Shown here: positions 20,001 through 32,409 of the stretch, in pieces
Numbering within the stretch: position 1 is the stretch's first letter
How the letters are laid out: each line of letters opens with the position of its first letter
Assembly: GCA_019054805.1 (NCBI GenBank)
Contig: JAHQIY010000004.1
Location: forward strand, 1,054,001 to 1,118,000
Direction of reading: 5' to 3'
DNA length: 64,000 bases
From: Brachionus manjavacas
Taxonomy: Eukaryota; Rotifera; Eurotatoria; Ploima; Brachionidae
The notes under the pieces: generated by a model
The model's input: the letters and a program-made list of their open reading frames with translations, nothing else
Database searches by the model: none
What the model was told of the DNA's origin: nothing
Translations under genes and position numbers: made by a program

Positions 20001-20935
20001 TTAATGAAGATTACAGATAGAAAAAGCTGTAAAAAGAAATTTTATAAATAAATGTTCATGTTCGAGATTGTCACTAGACCGGATGGCATCGTTTCCGTTA
20101 TTGAACTTGTTGACCGAGTCCGCGTCTGTCACTGTAGTTAGCAGGGCGTTCCACTCGTTGACTTTCCTTTTGGCCGGACAGTTTTCTTGCAAGACCTCTG
20201 ACACCTCTGGCGGGTCAGGGTTGGGATAGTGAACTTGCGGGAACCGTAGGATTCACCTAGCTCACTTCGTTGATACCTTTGGTTAGTTTTGACATCTGGA
20301 TCAGGTCTCCACGAACACGGCGCTCATGAAGGGAAGTTGGACTAAGGACGGCAAGACGGTCTTAGTAGCGCCAGTTTCTATTGCAGGGCACCAGTTTGGT
20401 AGCCCTTCTCTGAACTTGCTCGAGCATCTTTGCGTCTTTCTTGCTAGGAAGGGGGAGGGGGCAGACAACAGCGTCATATTTCAGGTGGGGTCTTATATAG
20501 GCACAATAGAGGGTCCTGCAGCTATCTATGGTCCAATATCTAAATGATCTTTTCAATTGGCCGAGAATTCCTGTAGCTCTGTTCACTTGATTTTTAATGT
20601 GAATAGAAAATTTCAAGTTACGTGAAAACGTAACTCCCAGATCCTTTTCTAAGTCGACAAAAGCTAGTGTGCTCCTGAACTCGTCTTCCCCCATCAGTAG
20701 TTCGGATTGGACTAGATGTTCTTACTGGACCTGCTGAATTCCATCACCTTGCATTTGCTCACGTTGAAGAGCATACGCTACGTGTTCGATCACTTGGAGA
20801 GTGCGTCGAGGTCATGTTGCAGTGTGGATAGGTCACTGGTGCTGCGTATTGTGGCAATTAGTTAACTATTAACGTCAAATAGTTTGACAAGGTGGCTGAC
20901 CGTCGCTGGCTTGTCGTTGATGAAGACGGGTATTT
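20001..20935 (-). pseudogene. CR1/L2-like non-LTR retrotransposon remnant
   Basis: Minus-strand frames read SHLVKLFD, RMLFNVSKCKVMEFS and EKDLGVTFSRNLKFSIH (RT thumb side), then RATGILGQLKRSFRYW, YIRPHLKYDA and LEQVQRRATKLVP, the usual post-RT C-terminal block. The segment 20362-20694 is intact; the rest has stops. The order matches the remnant at 61.3 kb. The fragment is truncated upstream of the RT active site. Confidence 0.85.
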
Positions 20936-21634
20936 ATTATTTCATTATTTCTTTTTGGGATTTCTATTAATTCTGTGAACTTTATGCTAAAAATATTGTG
21001 CGCAAATATTAAGAGCAAAATTATCAATAATTATCAATTTTTTTTGAATTTTTAATTTAAAACCAAATTAAAAAATTGGATAAGTTCGTTAAATTGAATA
21101 AAATTAATTTTAAAATAATTACGTTCCTGTTCCCATTATTGGGTAGCAAAATAATTACACTAGGATTTATAGTCTCAATGCTTTAATAGAATTTAAAAAA
21201 AAAAAATAAAATTATTCAAAAATTTTACCAATTATTATTTTGATTGCAAGCAATCACACACTTTTTTTCAAAACTTTTGAATTGTTTTAAAATTTAACAG
21301 TTTTTTGCTAATTTCTTGAATAATAATTTTTTAAAAAAAAATTCCTTAAATGACAAAAATACTGCCTATTTTCGATTGAAAAAATTATGATGAAAATTTA
21401 GGCAAATTGAAGTTCATGATCAAATGTAAAATTTTTAATTATTAATTTAAAAATCAAGTGTTTTTTTTCAATTTTTTACTAATAAATGACTAGAATTTAT
21501 CAATAAACATTATTTTTTTTTATTTTTTAAGAAGAAAATTATACGAATTGTTGTCTGAAGTAAATTTTTAATTACAAAATCTAACTTTGTTTCTCTGTAA
21601 TTTATTTTAATTAATTTTAAATAAAAATAAAGTC
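20936..21634. other. AT-rich spacer, no gene seen
   Basis: Nothing recognisable. A stretch near 20945-21010 resembles 24794-24850 and may be a very degraded dispersed repeat. Confidence 0.4.
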
Positions 21635-21642
21635 ATAATTTG

Positions 21643-22284
21643 GGGTCTATTGCGTTTTGTAATCACTGGTTCACATAAAAGGTGAACCAACTTACCCAAC
21701 CTAAATAGGTGATCAGTTGTGTTCACTTTTAGGTGAACCAAAAATATGTGTACTAATTAATTAAATTTTTTTCAAAATACTCACCTAAATTAAATTGTGT
21801 TTACCTAAAAATGATACTTACCAAAAAAATTAGACAAAGTAAATAAAAATTTGATTTTTCAAAATTTAAGCTTTAATAAATAGTCATCTTATTTTAAAAA
21901 AATTCCAAAACTTTAGATTAAAGTTATAAAATATCTGATGTTAAGCGTCAGGCTTTAACTATTGAAAAAAAAAATTATGAGAACAAATTTTCTTCATCTA
22001 CAGAAGAAATTGTAAAAATGACTTTAAATAACAAAAAAGAACCAATAAAATGTAATTTTTGTGGAAATTATTTTGAAAAAAATGGTCTCAAGAGACACAT
22101 TACTGTCAAGCATAAGAATCAATAAAAAAAAATTTTTTTGTCTCACTTATTTTTTTTACATGACCAATAATTTTCTCACCTATTTTTTTTTTGGTTCACT
22201 TAATAAGTGAACACAACTGATCACCTATTTAGGTTGGGTAAGTTGGTTTTATGTGAACCAGTGATCACATAACGCAATAGACCC
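21643..22284. mobile_element. 642-bp long-TIR element carrying a zinc-finger ORF
   Basis: Left end GGGTCTATTGCGTTTTGTAA and right end, read on the minus strand, GGGTCTATTGCGTTATGTGA continue as inverted repeats of about 85-90 bp including CTTACCCAACCTAAATAGG and TGATCAGTTGTGTTCACT. Flanks carry an 8-bp duplication ATAATTTG (21635-21642; 22285-22292). An alternative reading is a 10-bp duplication CATAATTTGG with the TIR starting GGTCT. An 8-bp duplication fits the hAT superfamily. No transposase is present, so the element is non-autonomous. Confidence 0.88.
22018..22125 (+). CDS. Short ORF with one C2H2 zinc finger
   Basis: 35 codons ending KCNFCGNYFEKNGLKRHITV-KHKNQ. The spacing C-X2-C-X12-H-X4-H is a classical C2H2 or BED-like finger. 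The frame is open upstream to about 21980 without another Met (SSTEEIVK). It is centred in the long-TIR element and may be the DNA-binding end left from a longer transposase. A related finger occurs at 60.8 kb. Confidence 0.5.
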   Translation: MTLNNKKEPIKCNFCGNYFEKNGLKRHITVKHKNQ

Positions 22285-22443
22285 ATAATTTGGTCACCTT
22301 AATGTTCATTTTAAATTTTTCTTTAAATTACAAATTAATTTATGTTACAGTTTTCATAGGATAAAATTTAAAAAAATAAATGACTAAATTAATTAGAGTT
22401 TCTTTTTAGAATAAAATTTAAATTAATTTGGATTTAATAATTA

Positions 22444-23376
22444 CCGTATTTCGCTGAATATAAGCGGGCCGCCTATTTTTACGGCCGGTGGTAATCGTCA
22501 AAAGCCATCTTATCACCAGCTAATTAATATGCTGGAAAATGCTGTTAATTGTAATAATAAACCTGATTTAATCAAGAAAGTTTCACATGTTGTGGTTACT
22601 TTGATAATTCCATCCAAGATTATTTTCTACACTTGAATCCAAGACTCAAACAGCTTTTATTTTTGCATTGCAATCAAAAAAATGAACCAAATAACAAAGA
22701 ACAAATGAGCTGGTTGACTTTTTTAGCACCAAATTTATCTTAAGAATTTCAAATTTTCTTTCTTTTTCATTGAAATATAGTAACAGTTGCAGTAGTAGCA
22801 GTGATTTACCAGCTTCAAGTTCCCATTCAAGTACGCCTATCAACCAAAGCTCAAGCAATTCTATTGACCAAAGCTCAAGTACGCCTATCAACCAAAGTTA
22901 CTATAGCTTCAATAATTTAACGATTCCAAATTATTCTTTTCCTAATTTTTCATTTAATTCGAATGAAGAAAGTATTGAAGATAGAGCTTTATCTTCAAGA
23001 GGAAATTTAACTAGTGAATTTAATTCATTAACAGTCGATGATTCAGGGAATGTTTTTCTTTCAATTATAGTTTTTTTTTTTACCGATTTTGTACCACTTT
23101 GGTACTTGTTGAAACATTTTTTTCTTTTTTTAATTAGTTTCTTATATTAAATAATGTATTTTTGTAATTCTGTTTTATTTTGTTTTATTGGCTAATAAAT
23201 ATCCAATCAGGTTTCTCTTATTCACATAATTAGATCTAATCTCTAAAAATATGCTTAATTAAAAGCCGGACCCGCTTATATTCGAAAAAATAAAAAAATG
23301 ATTTTTTGCTCGAATATAAGCGTCTCTTTTGATTTTTTCGTTCCTCCGGTACCCGCTTATATTCAGCGAAATACGG
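22444..23376. mobile_element. 933-bp TIR element with TA target site
   Basis: Perfect 25-bp TIRs begin CCGTATTTCGCTGAATATAA (22444-22468) and repeat inverted at 23352-23376. Both are flanked by TA, as in Tc1/mariner/pogo elements. Only non-conserved frames lie inside. A Ser/Asn-rich frame (22770-23150) has internal repeats (SSSTPINQS-type) and no recognised domain. A second hairpin related to the TIR sits inside the right end. Likely a non-autonomous derivative. Confidence 0.85.
23273..23322. repeat. Internal hairpin related to the TIR
   Basis: CGCTTATATTCG (23273-23284) and CGAATATAAGCG (23311-23322) form a 12-bp stem around a 26-nt AT loop. The arm shares GCTTATATTC with the element end. 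Confidence 0.85.
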
Positions 23377-23719
23377 TATGATGGATTATTCTATAAATCT
23401 TTTTTGTGAAGTATAGCAATTGACTTCGCTCTGAAAAGACTTAAAAATTACTTTTATTTTGGCTATCAGTATCGAACACAATAAATTATATAAAGTAACA
23501 ACAAAAAAATTATGCTTATATCTCTTTATTTTTTTCCCAACATTTTATAAATAAAATAATTAGATCAATGAAAATATAACAAATCTATTGAATTTACAAC
23601 TTTTATCAAATAAATTGCTCCTAAAATCATAAACGCTCAATATTTTTTTTAATTGACAACAAATTAAACACTCATCTAAATAGTAAATGGCTTGAAGTTT
23701 AAAAAAAAGTGAACATTTT

Positions 23720-24630
23720 TATGCAATCCGTCGATCAGACCAAATCTATTGAAAGGGTATTACTCTATCCTGAAGACGAAACTCCAAATGATGAGGAATA
23801 ATTTCTATAAAAAAGTCTTGCAAGAGTCTATAAAAAGGATAAGAGCCAAGAACATTGAATTTAAATTACCTGAATTTTTCGATTATTTTTAAGGAAATGG
23901 AATCGAAAGTGCAAAACGGTGAGATAAACAGGAATTTTTGATAGTTGAAGAGTTCTTAATATTAAACAAAGTGGGATTAGTCGATGTTATTTCGGTTCAT
24001 GAATCAGCTTTGGTTTTAAAATCGATGCAAATTCAAAAAATCAGAGGAGATTCATTCGAATCATCTCGTAATAAAGGAAATCAATATTTATCGATTTTAG
24101 AATCAAAAACTTGGACAACTTTTGATGAGATGATCTCTTCGTTCAACTCAATTAGAATAGTCAAAGTCAATCGTGAAAATGGGAAACTAAGTTCGTGCAC
24201 TTGTTCATACTGGCTAAAAAAATTATTATTGTTGTGATTCTATAACATATTGGAACAGGCTTAGTAAGTATTTTTAAAATAAAAAAAAAATTCCTTCAAA
24301 TATATTAATATTAATTTTTTTTTGAATTGATGAACTTCAATGATATTGGCATGGATATACCATTGAACAACAAGCCAAAGCGAGGATCCAAAACCAAAAC
24401 AAGGTCATGTCTACAACATCAACCAGCGGACTGTACTAGAACGAAGAAAATGCCTTACTCGAATCTGAAGAAGATTCGGATAATAAACTTGAACAAGCTC
24501 CAACATCATCTAAAAGAGACAAACCGAATGATGCAGCTTTATCAATAGAGAATATTTGTAAAACTTGTAAAACCCCGATGATGAAAAAAGAGGTTTTTAT
24601 TGCCAAAATGGTCGTAATAGGAATAAAAAT
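23720..24630 (+). pseudogene. MULE (Mutator-like) transposase C-terminal remnant
   Basis: The frame 23938-24237 ends WTTFDEMISSFNSIRIV then GKLSSCTCSYWLKK, a SWIM zinc-finger (CxC) signature. After an intron-like or deleted gap, NDIGMDIPLNNKPKRGSKTK resembles the GRPxK tail of MULEs. A Glu/Ser-rich segment and CKTCKTPMMKK...GFYCQ then form a terminal zinc-ribbon-like motif in shifted frames. The catalytic DDE region is not present upstream, so this is a decayed 3' part. Confidence 0.65.
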
Positions 24631-25291
24631 TAAATTTTTTAGTTTTATTTTTTTATTTTTTTTTACTAAAAAATTTTTTTCTATTGAATAAAAGGAGAAA
24701 TTAATTTTTTTTTTTGTATTCTTACTATTTATGTTAATTTTAAATAAAAAAATTGACACAAATTTAATATTATTATTTTTTTATATATTTATGGGTTTTT
24801 TATTATTTCTATGGAATTTGTACTAAAAATATCGTGCACAAACATTAATAGTTTTTAATTTTCACTTTTGCACAAACCTCACGAAAAAAGCTTTTACTTT
24901 AAAAATTTTCTTTGGCTCAAAGTATCATTAAAATTAAAGTTTATTTATTGAACATTAGAAAAGTTCTTTTCATTACTTTAATTTTAGAGATATTTAAATT
25001 TTTATTTTGTTTTTAAGTTAAATATTGCTAAATACCATTTTTAAAAACCAAAAAAAAGTTTTTTTTGTTTATTTTTTTCCTAATTATTTTGTTTCATCAC
25101 ATTAATTTTATCTGAAATGATAAATCAATTTTTTGATTTTTAAATTCTTTCAGAATTATCAAAATTTCAATTTTTTAAAATTCAAATGAACATTACTTAT
25201 TATTTTTATTATGTCTTTTAAGAAAAGCAAATTTAATAAATACAATTTATTCTTAAAATAAAAATGAATGTATTAGGCTCGAAAATAAAAA
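24631..25291. other. AT-rich spacer downstream of ATG8
   Basis: No coding signal seen. It would include the 3' UTR of the minus-strand ATG8 gene. Confidence 0.5.
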
Positions 25292-25648
25292 CTAATTGCC
25301 AAATACATTTTCTTCAGAATAGCTCATATACAAAAATTCATCTTTATCTTTGTATCTATTGTAAACCTCTCCCATTCTACTACTTAAAACAACCATGTTT
25401 CTGGACACAAAAAAAAATATTGTTTCTTGGCTAGCACTTGGCGGCAATCGTTTTTTAACTGAGTACAAGAAATGGGCTACTGTTGAGTCGCGTTCCACCA
25501 AAAATTTGCTAATTGGTAGATCAGGTAATTTGGATTCATTTCTTTTTTCGACAATAATGGGTATTCGATTGTAATATTTGGCTTTTACTTTCGTTGCTTC
25601 ATCAAATCGTTCCTCGAAAGACTTTTCTTCTTTGTATTTCCACCTCAT
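25292..25648 (-). CDS. ATG8/GABARAP-family ubiquitin-like autophagy protein
   Basis: 118 residues, the family's usual length (GABARAP is 117). It opens MRWKYKEEKSFEERFDEATK and has the ubiquitin-like core segments NRIPIIVEKR, KFLVERDSTVAHFLYSVKKR, IFFFVSRNMVV, RMGEVYNRYKDKDEFLYMSY and SEENVFGN. The penultimate Gly is the residue exposed by ATG4 and then joined to phosphatidylethanolamine on autophagosomal membranes; here a single Asn follows it. The FFFV/FLY strands that form the LIR-binding surface are present. Two Pro in LPPSASQET and Ser in place of the usual Asn-Asn after FFFV are divergent. No introns, so it may be a functional retroposed paralogue. Confidence 0.93.
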   Translation of the reverse strand: MRWKYKEEKSFEERFDEATKVKAKYYNRIPIIVEKRNESKLPDLPISKFLVERDSTVAHFLYSVKKRLPPSASQETIFFFVSRNMVVLSSRMGEVYNRYKDKDEFLYMSYSEENVFGN

Positions 25649-26879
25649 TCTGTATTTTATTTAATTATAAAATAACTTAATCATACGCTCTTAATTATCT
25701 TTCAAAGTATTTTTTTTATCATTTTTTAATAATGAAAAAAGTTCTTATCAAATATTTTATATTTTTATCAAAGTCATATTGAATTGAAAAAAAAGAACAT
25801 GATAAATGAGTAATGAAATCAATTTGGAGTTAAATTGTTTTCAAATTTTTATTTTTACAATTTTAATTAGATTTAGAATTTCAAAAATATGCTATAGTAT
25901 GTTCTTAAAAGCGCTTATAAAAATAAGGATTCATCCGTCATATCGATATTGAATTGTGAAATGAAAATAATAATGTTTTTAATTTATTAAAAGTTTAAAA
26001 ATTAGATTAAATTTTCTCTAATCTACAACATATCAGAATCCCTAAACCAGACTCCGTTTAATTTTTATAAGACAATCATTTTTTTTTTAATGGCGATTTA
26101 ATCATTGATATGAAGGATTAATATTTTACTATTATTTAATAAAATAGTAAAAATATAAAAAATAATAAATTTTCTATGTATTTCTATTTTTTCTATCTTA
26201 TCATTTTTTTATTATTACTTTAACTTTTTTCTAAATAGATGAAAAAATTTCAAAAAAATTTAACAATTTTAGATTAGGATAACTTATAGTTCATAAAACC
26301 TGATAATAACAAACGTTCCATTAACAGGTGAACTAAAGATTATCTAACTGACAAGGCCCGAAAGACTTTGTTTGTTTCCTATAAAATTTTGACATAAGTG
26401 ATGATTTACTTTCGTTTGGTTTTATAACAAATTCTCAATTCATGATAAATGGAAATTAGAGCGTAGATAGTTTTTTAAACTACAAATATTATCTTTAAGC
26501 ATCATTATCTCACAAACCCAAAGTCAAAATTTATAAATAAAAAACTAGTTTTTAATGTTTTTAATATTAACTTAAAATTATTTTTTTATTTTAAAATGAA
26601 AAAAATATTTTTAATTAATTTTCGCAATTTTTAAATTTTATTTCAACATTGGATACATTTTGTAATTCACACACAAAACTTTTGTGTTTAAAATAAATTG
26701 AAATTAAACCATACTTTAAATTTAATTTTTTTTTTAATTTTCGTAATTTTACTTTTTAAAAAGTTTTTTTTTTGAAATTAAAAAAAAAATATTTTTGCTC
26801 CTCTCCATTCTCACCAATTCTATTTTCTGTAAACCATATAGACAATGAGTTCGAATTGAAACTTTAACGTTTCAACTAA
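25649..26879. other. AT-rich region, no gene seen
   Basis: Contains the upstream region of ATG8. No conserved promoter element that I can defend. Confidence 0.45.
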
Positions 26880-27630
26880 TTGAAGACGGAAATTAACAGA
26901 CCTTAGAAATAAGGGATATACGGATGTGTACACAAACAACGTCTTGAATGAGAGGGAGGCGGCCAACAAAGGCGTTTAAGAGTTGAACAAAAAGTAAGAG
27001 CTCTGGAGCATGGCACCGGTTTCTTGAAATATGAAAAGGTAACGGTGAATGGAACGGAGATGAAGTGGTACTGGGGAATTCGGTGAGGAGAACTTCGGAA
27101 AATTTACAAAGGCTTATAGCTTTTAAAGAGCAGACTGAATATTTTATATATAGGAATATATAGGAATGATCAAATTCTTCGAGAGCATCAATTGGATAGT
27201 TGCTCTTGTGAACAAGAACATACGCGATTCTTATAATTCTTATTAGCATGGTTTTGTACCACTTAAGGCGTGTGTAACTAACTTTATGGAGTGTAAGCAT
27301 AAGGTGTCGATGAGCGTGGGTAATAAAAAGTGGGTGGATGTACCATACACGGGCTTTGACCAGGTTTTTGATATGTTTTCACATAGGAAAATACTCATCA
27401 AGGAAAAGGTTCGATAAGGAAGATTTGGTTATTAGAAAGAATTAGGGAGTAAGTGAGGGGACAAGCAGGAGACTCAATAGCCAAATAACAAGCGAAAAGC
27501 AGGGAGGGACAATGAGGGATAAGTTCTTACTTAACCGAACAGCTACAATCTGGAACCTTTTAACCTCGGAAATAGTAGGGACTGATACGGTCAATCAGTT
27601 TTAGGGCAAAATTATAGGCATATGAAGTCG
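26880..27630 (+). pseudogene. CR1-like RT and C-terminal fragments, rearranged
   Basis: Around 27240-27420 the plus strand reads HGFVPLKACVTNFMEC, GFDQVFDMFSHRKILIKEK, resembling the RT segment HGF-P-ST-TNL...AFDKVFDSVSH-KLL of CR1-like elements. Near 27520-27610, LLNRTATIWNLLTSEIVGTD matches the terminal NR-VN-WN-LP block. The RT catalytic centre between them is deleted, and stops are frequent. Confidence 0.6.
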
Positions 27631-29469
27631 GAGACCTCGAGAAGATCTATTTACAGAATCTGATACTGAGGAACTTTGCTTAAATGCAACTTAGGTTGCA
27701 AGCTGATAAAGTGCAGCGTTATGAACTGCACTCACACTTATTTGTTACAGCTCACACTACAACTACTAATATTACTAATAATATGAGTTGAGTTTTGACC
27801 AGAAAAAACAGTTGTGCTTTTTTCCATCTTATTAAACGATTGAGAATCTAGTTCACCACTTTTTCTTTTAATAATTGTGTAATTTATTCTTATCTTCTTA
27901 AACTCTGCATCTTGGAATGTTAAAAAAGTTATTAACTCCTTACAAATAATTTCTAATGCTAATTGGATTTTCAAAAGCTTTCTTTTTGTAAAGACTTCTT
28001 AATATGGCTATTAGACTCTTTAAAGTACTATTTTTTGAAGCAAAGCCAGAAATTGAAACTTTGAATCCACTGTTTTTTAAAATAGTTACTATATAACTAA
28101 AGATCAGGGACTTTGTCCCATCGACTAAAGCCTTTGGTCTTAATTGAAAGAAATTCAGATTCGCTTTTACAGTAATGTAAATTTTGTAGTTCTTGCAAAA
28201 CTAAAATATAAACTAAATTTGTGACATGACGATAAAACTTTATTGATTGCATTTTTATTTACTGGACAAGCGTCTTAAAAATAAACAAGTCAGTAATAAT
28301 TTAAATGAAATCTTAAAGATTTATATTTGCTTTAATTCAAACACAAATTAAAGATTTATATTTGTAATGACCAATAACAACCATTGGAAATCTGTTTTTT
28401 TGTAATTTTGTATGAAGCATCAATGTTATAGACTGATTTATCAGCATCTTGAAAATTTATTATGTATTTATTTTCTGATTAATGTCTCGGTCTAAATGGA
28501 TATTTACAGTTTCGTAAACATAATTCACATTTTAGCTTTCACAACTTTGTATTTTGTACCTAAATAGACATGATTCACCTGCAACAGTATGACATTTCAA
28601 ACAGCGATTAGATACAAAGATATTGCGTAAAATTGCAGGCTCACATTCACAGTAACGTAATGTTTGTCTTCTATTCTAAGACACATTTCTATGATCATTG
28701 TTTCTTAAAAATGTTTCGAGGTCAACGTCATTGTTAAATATTTTGATTTTTAAACATTTGTATTTTATTGTTCTCTTTGAAGGCAAATATAAAACTAACA
28801 ATTCAATCTTTTTTTGAATCACTTTTGCTTAAAATTAAACATTCTTATGCTTTCAAAAGATTTGTTATGCTTTAATAAAAAAAATGAGAGAAAAAATTAA
28901 TCTTTAAAATTTTTAATTTTTTTGCTTTATTATTTTTATTTATGGGTCAAAACCCTTAGTCCGAATTTATTAGAAAATAAATTTTTAATATTTTTTAGGA
29001 ATATTTTGGAATACTAAAATATCGTTTTTTAAAAAATAATAATTTTTGTTATATTCATTAATAATCTTTGTGAAATTATTTTTAAATTCTATTGAAATAA
29101 TTTTGACAACAACTAAATACCCAAAAAAATTCTAACATCAAGATATAAATACCAATTTAATAATTATGGCTTTTATTTTATTAGGTTTTTATTATTTATT
29201 GTGTATTTAGCTAAAAAATCAATTCGGCTTTCAGATAATTAATTTAATTGCTTAAAATATTGAAAGAGTATTAATTATTATTTTGAAGTATTTAAATGTT
29301 TATTTGAGGTCCAACAGATAAAATGAGTGCATAAAGATCTATTTAGAGTTTTAATTTATCTAAGTGGTTAATTATTTTAATAAAAACAATCTAATGTATC
29401 GTAGTTAAAAAAATTAAATTACTACATAACAATGAAAAGAATAATTAACAAGCATATAATTAATAAAGA
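27631..29469. other. AT-rich region, no gene seen
   Basis: A 78-codon minus-strand frame at 27738-27974 (ELITFLTFQDAEFKKIRINY) has no recognisable family; I do not call it a gene. The rest is low complexity. Confidence 0.4.
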
Positions 29470-29605
29470 GGGATGAATTTATTGAAGAAATAAAAAGAGC
29501 AATCACTAAAGTCCCAACAGACGAGGTTAAAAAATCAGTTTTTTCTTTTACTCAAAGAGTTCGTAATGTAAAGAATTCAAAAGGAAATCATTCGAATAAT
29601 TAATT
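29470..29605 (+). pseudogene. Possible mariner/Tc1 transposase C-terminus
   Basis: 44 codons reading RDEFIEEIKRAITKVPTDEV then SVFSFTQRVRNVKNSKGNH. This resembles the final helix block of Tc1/mariner transposases (EEIKRAW..I...L...S...R...VI..KG). No catalytic region is found upstream. Confidence 0.3.
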
Positions 29606-30230
29606 AACTTTAAAAAAATAAATTTTTTTTAATTCTGATTTGATAATACAAAAGAATAGTGATAAATATTGTATATCAAATAATAGCTCAGATTATTAGC
29701 TTTAATTCAAACACATAAACTTATTCGTTGAACTAAGTAATTATAAATAAAACTTGACTTTAACGACTTCCATATTTTTTTCATTAAAACGATTATATAA
29801 AATAGTAAAGAAAATAATAATTTGTAAAAATTTTTATTTTTTATCAAGTTGAAATAAATTTATAAAAGTGTTCAAAATTTGGTGTAAATATCTTATTCTG
29901 TTCAAAAGTTATACGATCAAAATCAAGATTATACCAAATTTTTTACTTTTTAAAATAAGGTAAAAATATAAGGGTTTTTTGAGTATATCTTTTGAACCAA
30001 ATGTAATAAAAAAAAGGTCTATATATCATCTTGATCCTTGTTTGATTATCTATCAGATGATATATAAAACTTTTTAAATAATATCATTAACTAGTAGTAG
30101 TAGTAATTAGTAGTAATTATAATTGCTACGCTTTCGCGTTAAGTCCGGTTATATCCAGACCATAAGCAATAATTTAGTCTTTCAAAAGTGTGTCTAAATT
30201 AGTTTTAAAAAGGACATTGAGATTATTTAG

Positions 30231-30340
30231 GTGGAGTCGAAGTCAAAATTTCGTATAAAATTTCAAAAATTTTCGATGAACCAATAACAAGATTTTATCG
30301 AAAAATACTCGCGCCAACCTTTATTGAACACCCGTTAGAA
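30231..30340 (+). other. Candidate orphan exon
   Basis: An open segment between an acceptor (ATTATTTAG) and a strong donor (GAA|GTAAGT), reading VEVKISYKISKIFDEPITRF and RKILAPTFIEHPLE. No partner exon found nearby. It could be from a host gene or a transposon. Confidence 0.3.
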
Positions 30341-30619
30341 GTAAGTTCAAATTAAAAAACGTAAAATTTTGATTTTTTATTTTCAAGTGTTCGAATTTTT
30401 CTTTTACCCAATTAAAATTTATGCTACTCAATAATCATTTTTATAATACTCAAAAAAATTTTTTCTGAACCCAAGTTTTATTTCTTTTTCAATAATTTCA
30501 AAAAAAATGAAGAAAATATATTAAAGTGTCATTTATTTTGACTAAACGTCAATTTAAAAAAAACCATATCGTCATTTATTTGTCAATATAAAATTAGTAA
30601 ATTAAATGTATGAATTGGG

Positions 30620-32409
30620 ATTGGGATTAGGATTCAACCACTACTTAGAGTCGGAACCTGGAATGTAAGAACCATTTCCGAAACTTCAAGATGCTCTCAA
30701 GCCCCACTGGTAATTGAAAAATACGGTTTAGAGGTGCAAGGTAATTGTTAAAGTCGCTGGACAGGATCAGGCCAAATAAGCAACAGTTGTTGAACCTACC
30801 TGTATTCTACATCTGAAAACACATCATGACGTAGGGATAATGCTTTCAAAGCAAGCATTGTTTGCCATGATGAAATAGGAGCCTATAAGTGAAAGACTGA
30901 TTCGCACACGGCTAAAAGGGAAGCATTGTTACACATTCATAATAGAATCCTACGCGCCAACTAACGAAGCAAGTGAACAGGATAAAAATATATTCTACGA
31001 ACAGTTACAAAGAACTTTAGATAAAGTGCCTCGTCATGACCTCATGATAGTCATGGGGGAAATGAATGCGAAAGTTGGAAGCGATAACTATGGGTTTGAA
31101 AAATGCATGGGAATCCACGGTTGCGGAGAAAGAAATAACAATGGTGAAAGATTAGTAGATCTGTGTATGACTAACAACTAACAACGTAAATCAGAATACA
31201 GCACAAAGCTTAGAAAGAGCGTCCAAAAACTTAAACCACAAGAGAAGCCGGATATACATACAAGATGGTCACGAATTCGGGAAGCCTATAGTAAAATAGC
31301 AGAAAAGGTTCTCGGTTTTGTAAAACATCAAACGAAAAGATGATAGCTGAAAGAGAGGAAATCAAATCGAAAATGCTTCAAGCAAAATCTGACCGAATCA
31401 GCGAAAAATTAGATACATTATATGGAATAAAGAGCAGGCTTGTGAAGAAAGGAGCAAGGCGTGATAAGAGGAACTACATAAACCAGTGCGTAAGCGCAGC
31501 AGAAGAAGCAAGCTCAAAAGGGGGCCTACATAAATTACACAAGATCACTAATTCGAAAAAAAAGGCTTTGAAAAACAGAAAAGCCCCGAGTATTGACGGA
31601 GTCAGAGGAGAAATAGTAGGATCACAGAAGGGATATTACAAGACCTCTTCATCAAGATATTGCGGCAAAAAATCATACCAGAGGATTGGTCAAAAGGCCT
31701 AATAGTCAAGCTTCCTAAGAAAGTAAACAAAATAATTTGTGACAATTGGCGAGGAATAACACTGGTACCAATAGCAAGCAAAGCGTTCTGCAGCATAATA
31801 CTGGAAAGAATCAGGAACTCCTTGGATGTTATACTTAGAGAAGAACAAGCAGGATTTAGACGAGAAAGAGGATGCAAAGACCAGATATTTACACTTAGGA
31901 CTATCAAAGAACAAAGTCTGGAATGGAATAGTCCTGTGTATCTTAACAGTGTAGTAAAAGCAACACTGATGTACGGAAGTGAATGTTGGGGGATGTGTGA
32001 ATCTGACAGAAAAAGTCTTAACACCTTCCACACGGGAAGCTTGCAGAGGATTCTCGCGATAAACTGGCCTGAGACATTCTCGAATACTGACATATACAGA
32101 AGAACAAATTCAGAGCCATTATGTCAATGCATTGGGAACAAAAGACTGCGATGGCTCGGGCATGTTCTTAGAATGAAAGAAACACGGATACCAAGAATAG
32201 CCCCTCAATGGACACCTCAAGAGCTATGTAAGGTAGGACGACCAGCAGTAACACGGAGGTCAACAATCACGAAAGAGCTCATCGAAATGGGAATGACATG
32301 GGGAGAAGCAAGGGTAAAGGTAAAAGATCGACTTGATTGGAAATCAAACATAATGACCCTAATGCTCCACAAGGAGTTAATAAAGAAAAAAAAAATCTAT
32401 GAATCGTAA
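30620..32409 (+). pseudogene. RTE-like non-LTR retrotransposon, internally deleted
   Basis: Apurinic-type endonuclease motifs at about 30640-31180: RVGTWNVRTISETS, then WTGSGQISN, ISERLIRTRLKGKH, YAPTNEASEQDKN, MGEMNAKVGSDN and NNGERLVDLC. A linker frame follows (31340-31702), then RT motifs GLIVKLPKKVNKIICDNWRG, ITLVPIASKAF and EEQAGFRRERGCKDQI. The RT core containing the catalytic YxDD is deleted after EWNSPVYL. The frame continues with the post-RT block (LMYGSECWGMCESD; NKRLRWLGHVLRM) to a stop at 32407-32409. Stops and frameshifts disrupt the endonuclease part. Confidence 0.88.

Noticed and set aside
26893-27300. Minus-strand 135-codon frame
   Set aside because: The plus strand carries CR1-like motifs; the minus frame has no family signal.
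31602-32093. Minus-strand frames of 110 and 163 codons
   Set aside because: Antisense to the RTE RT and post-RT frame.
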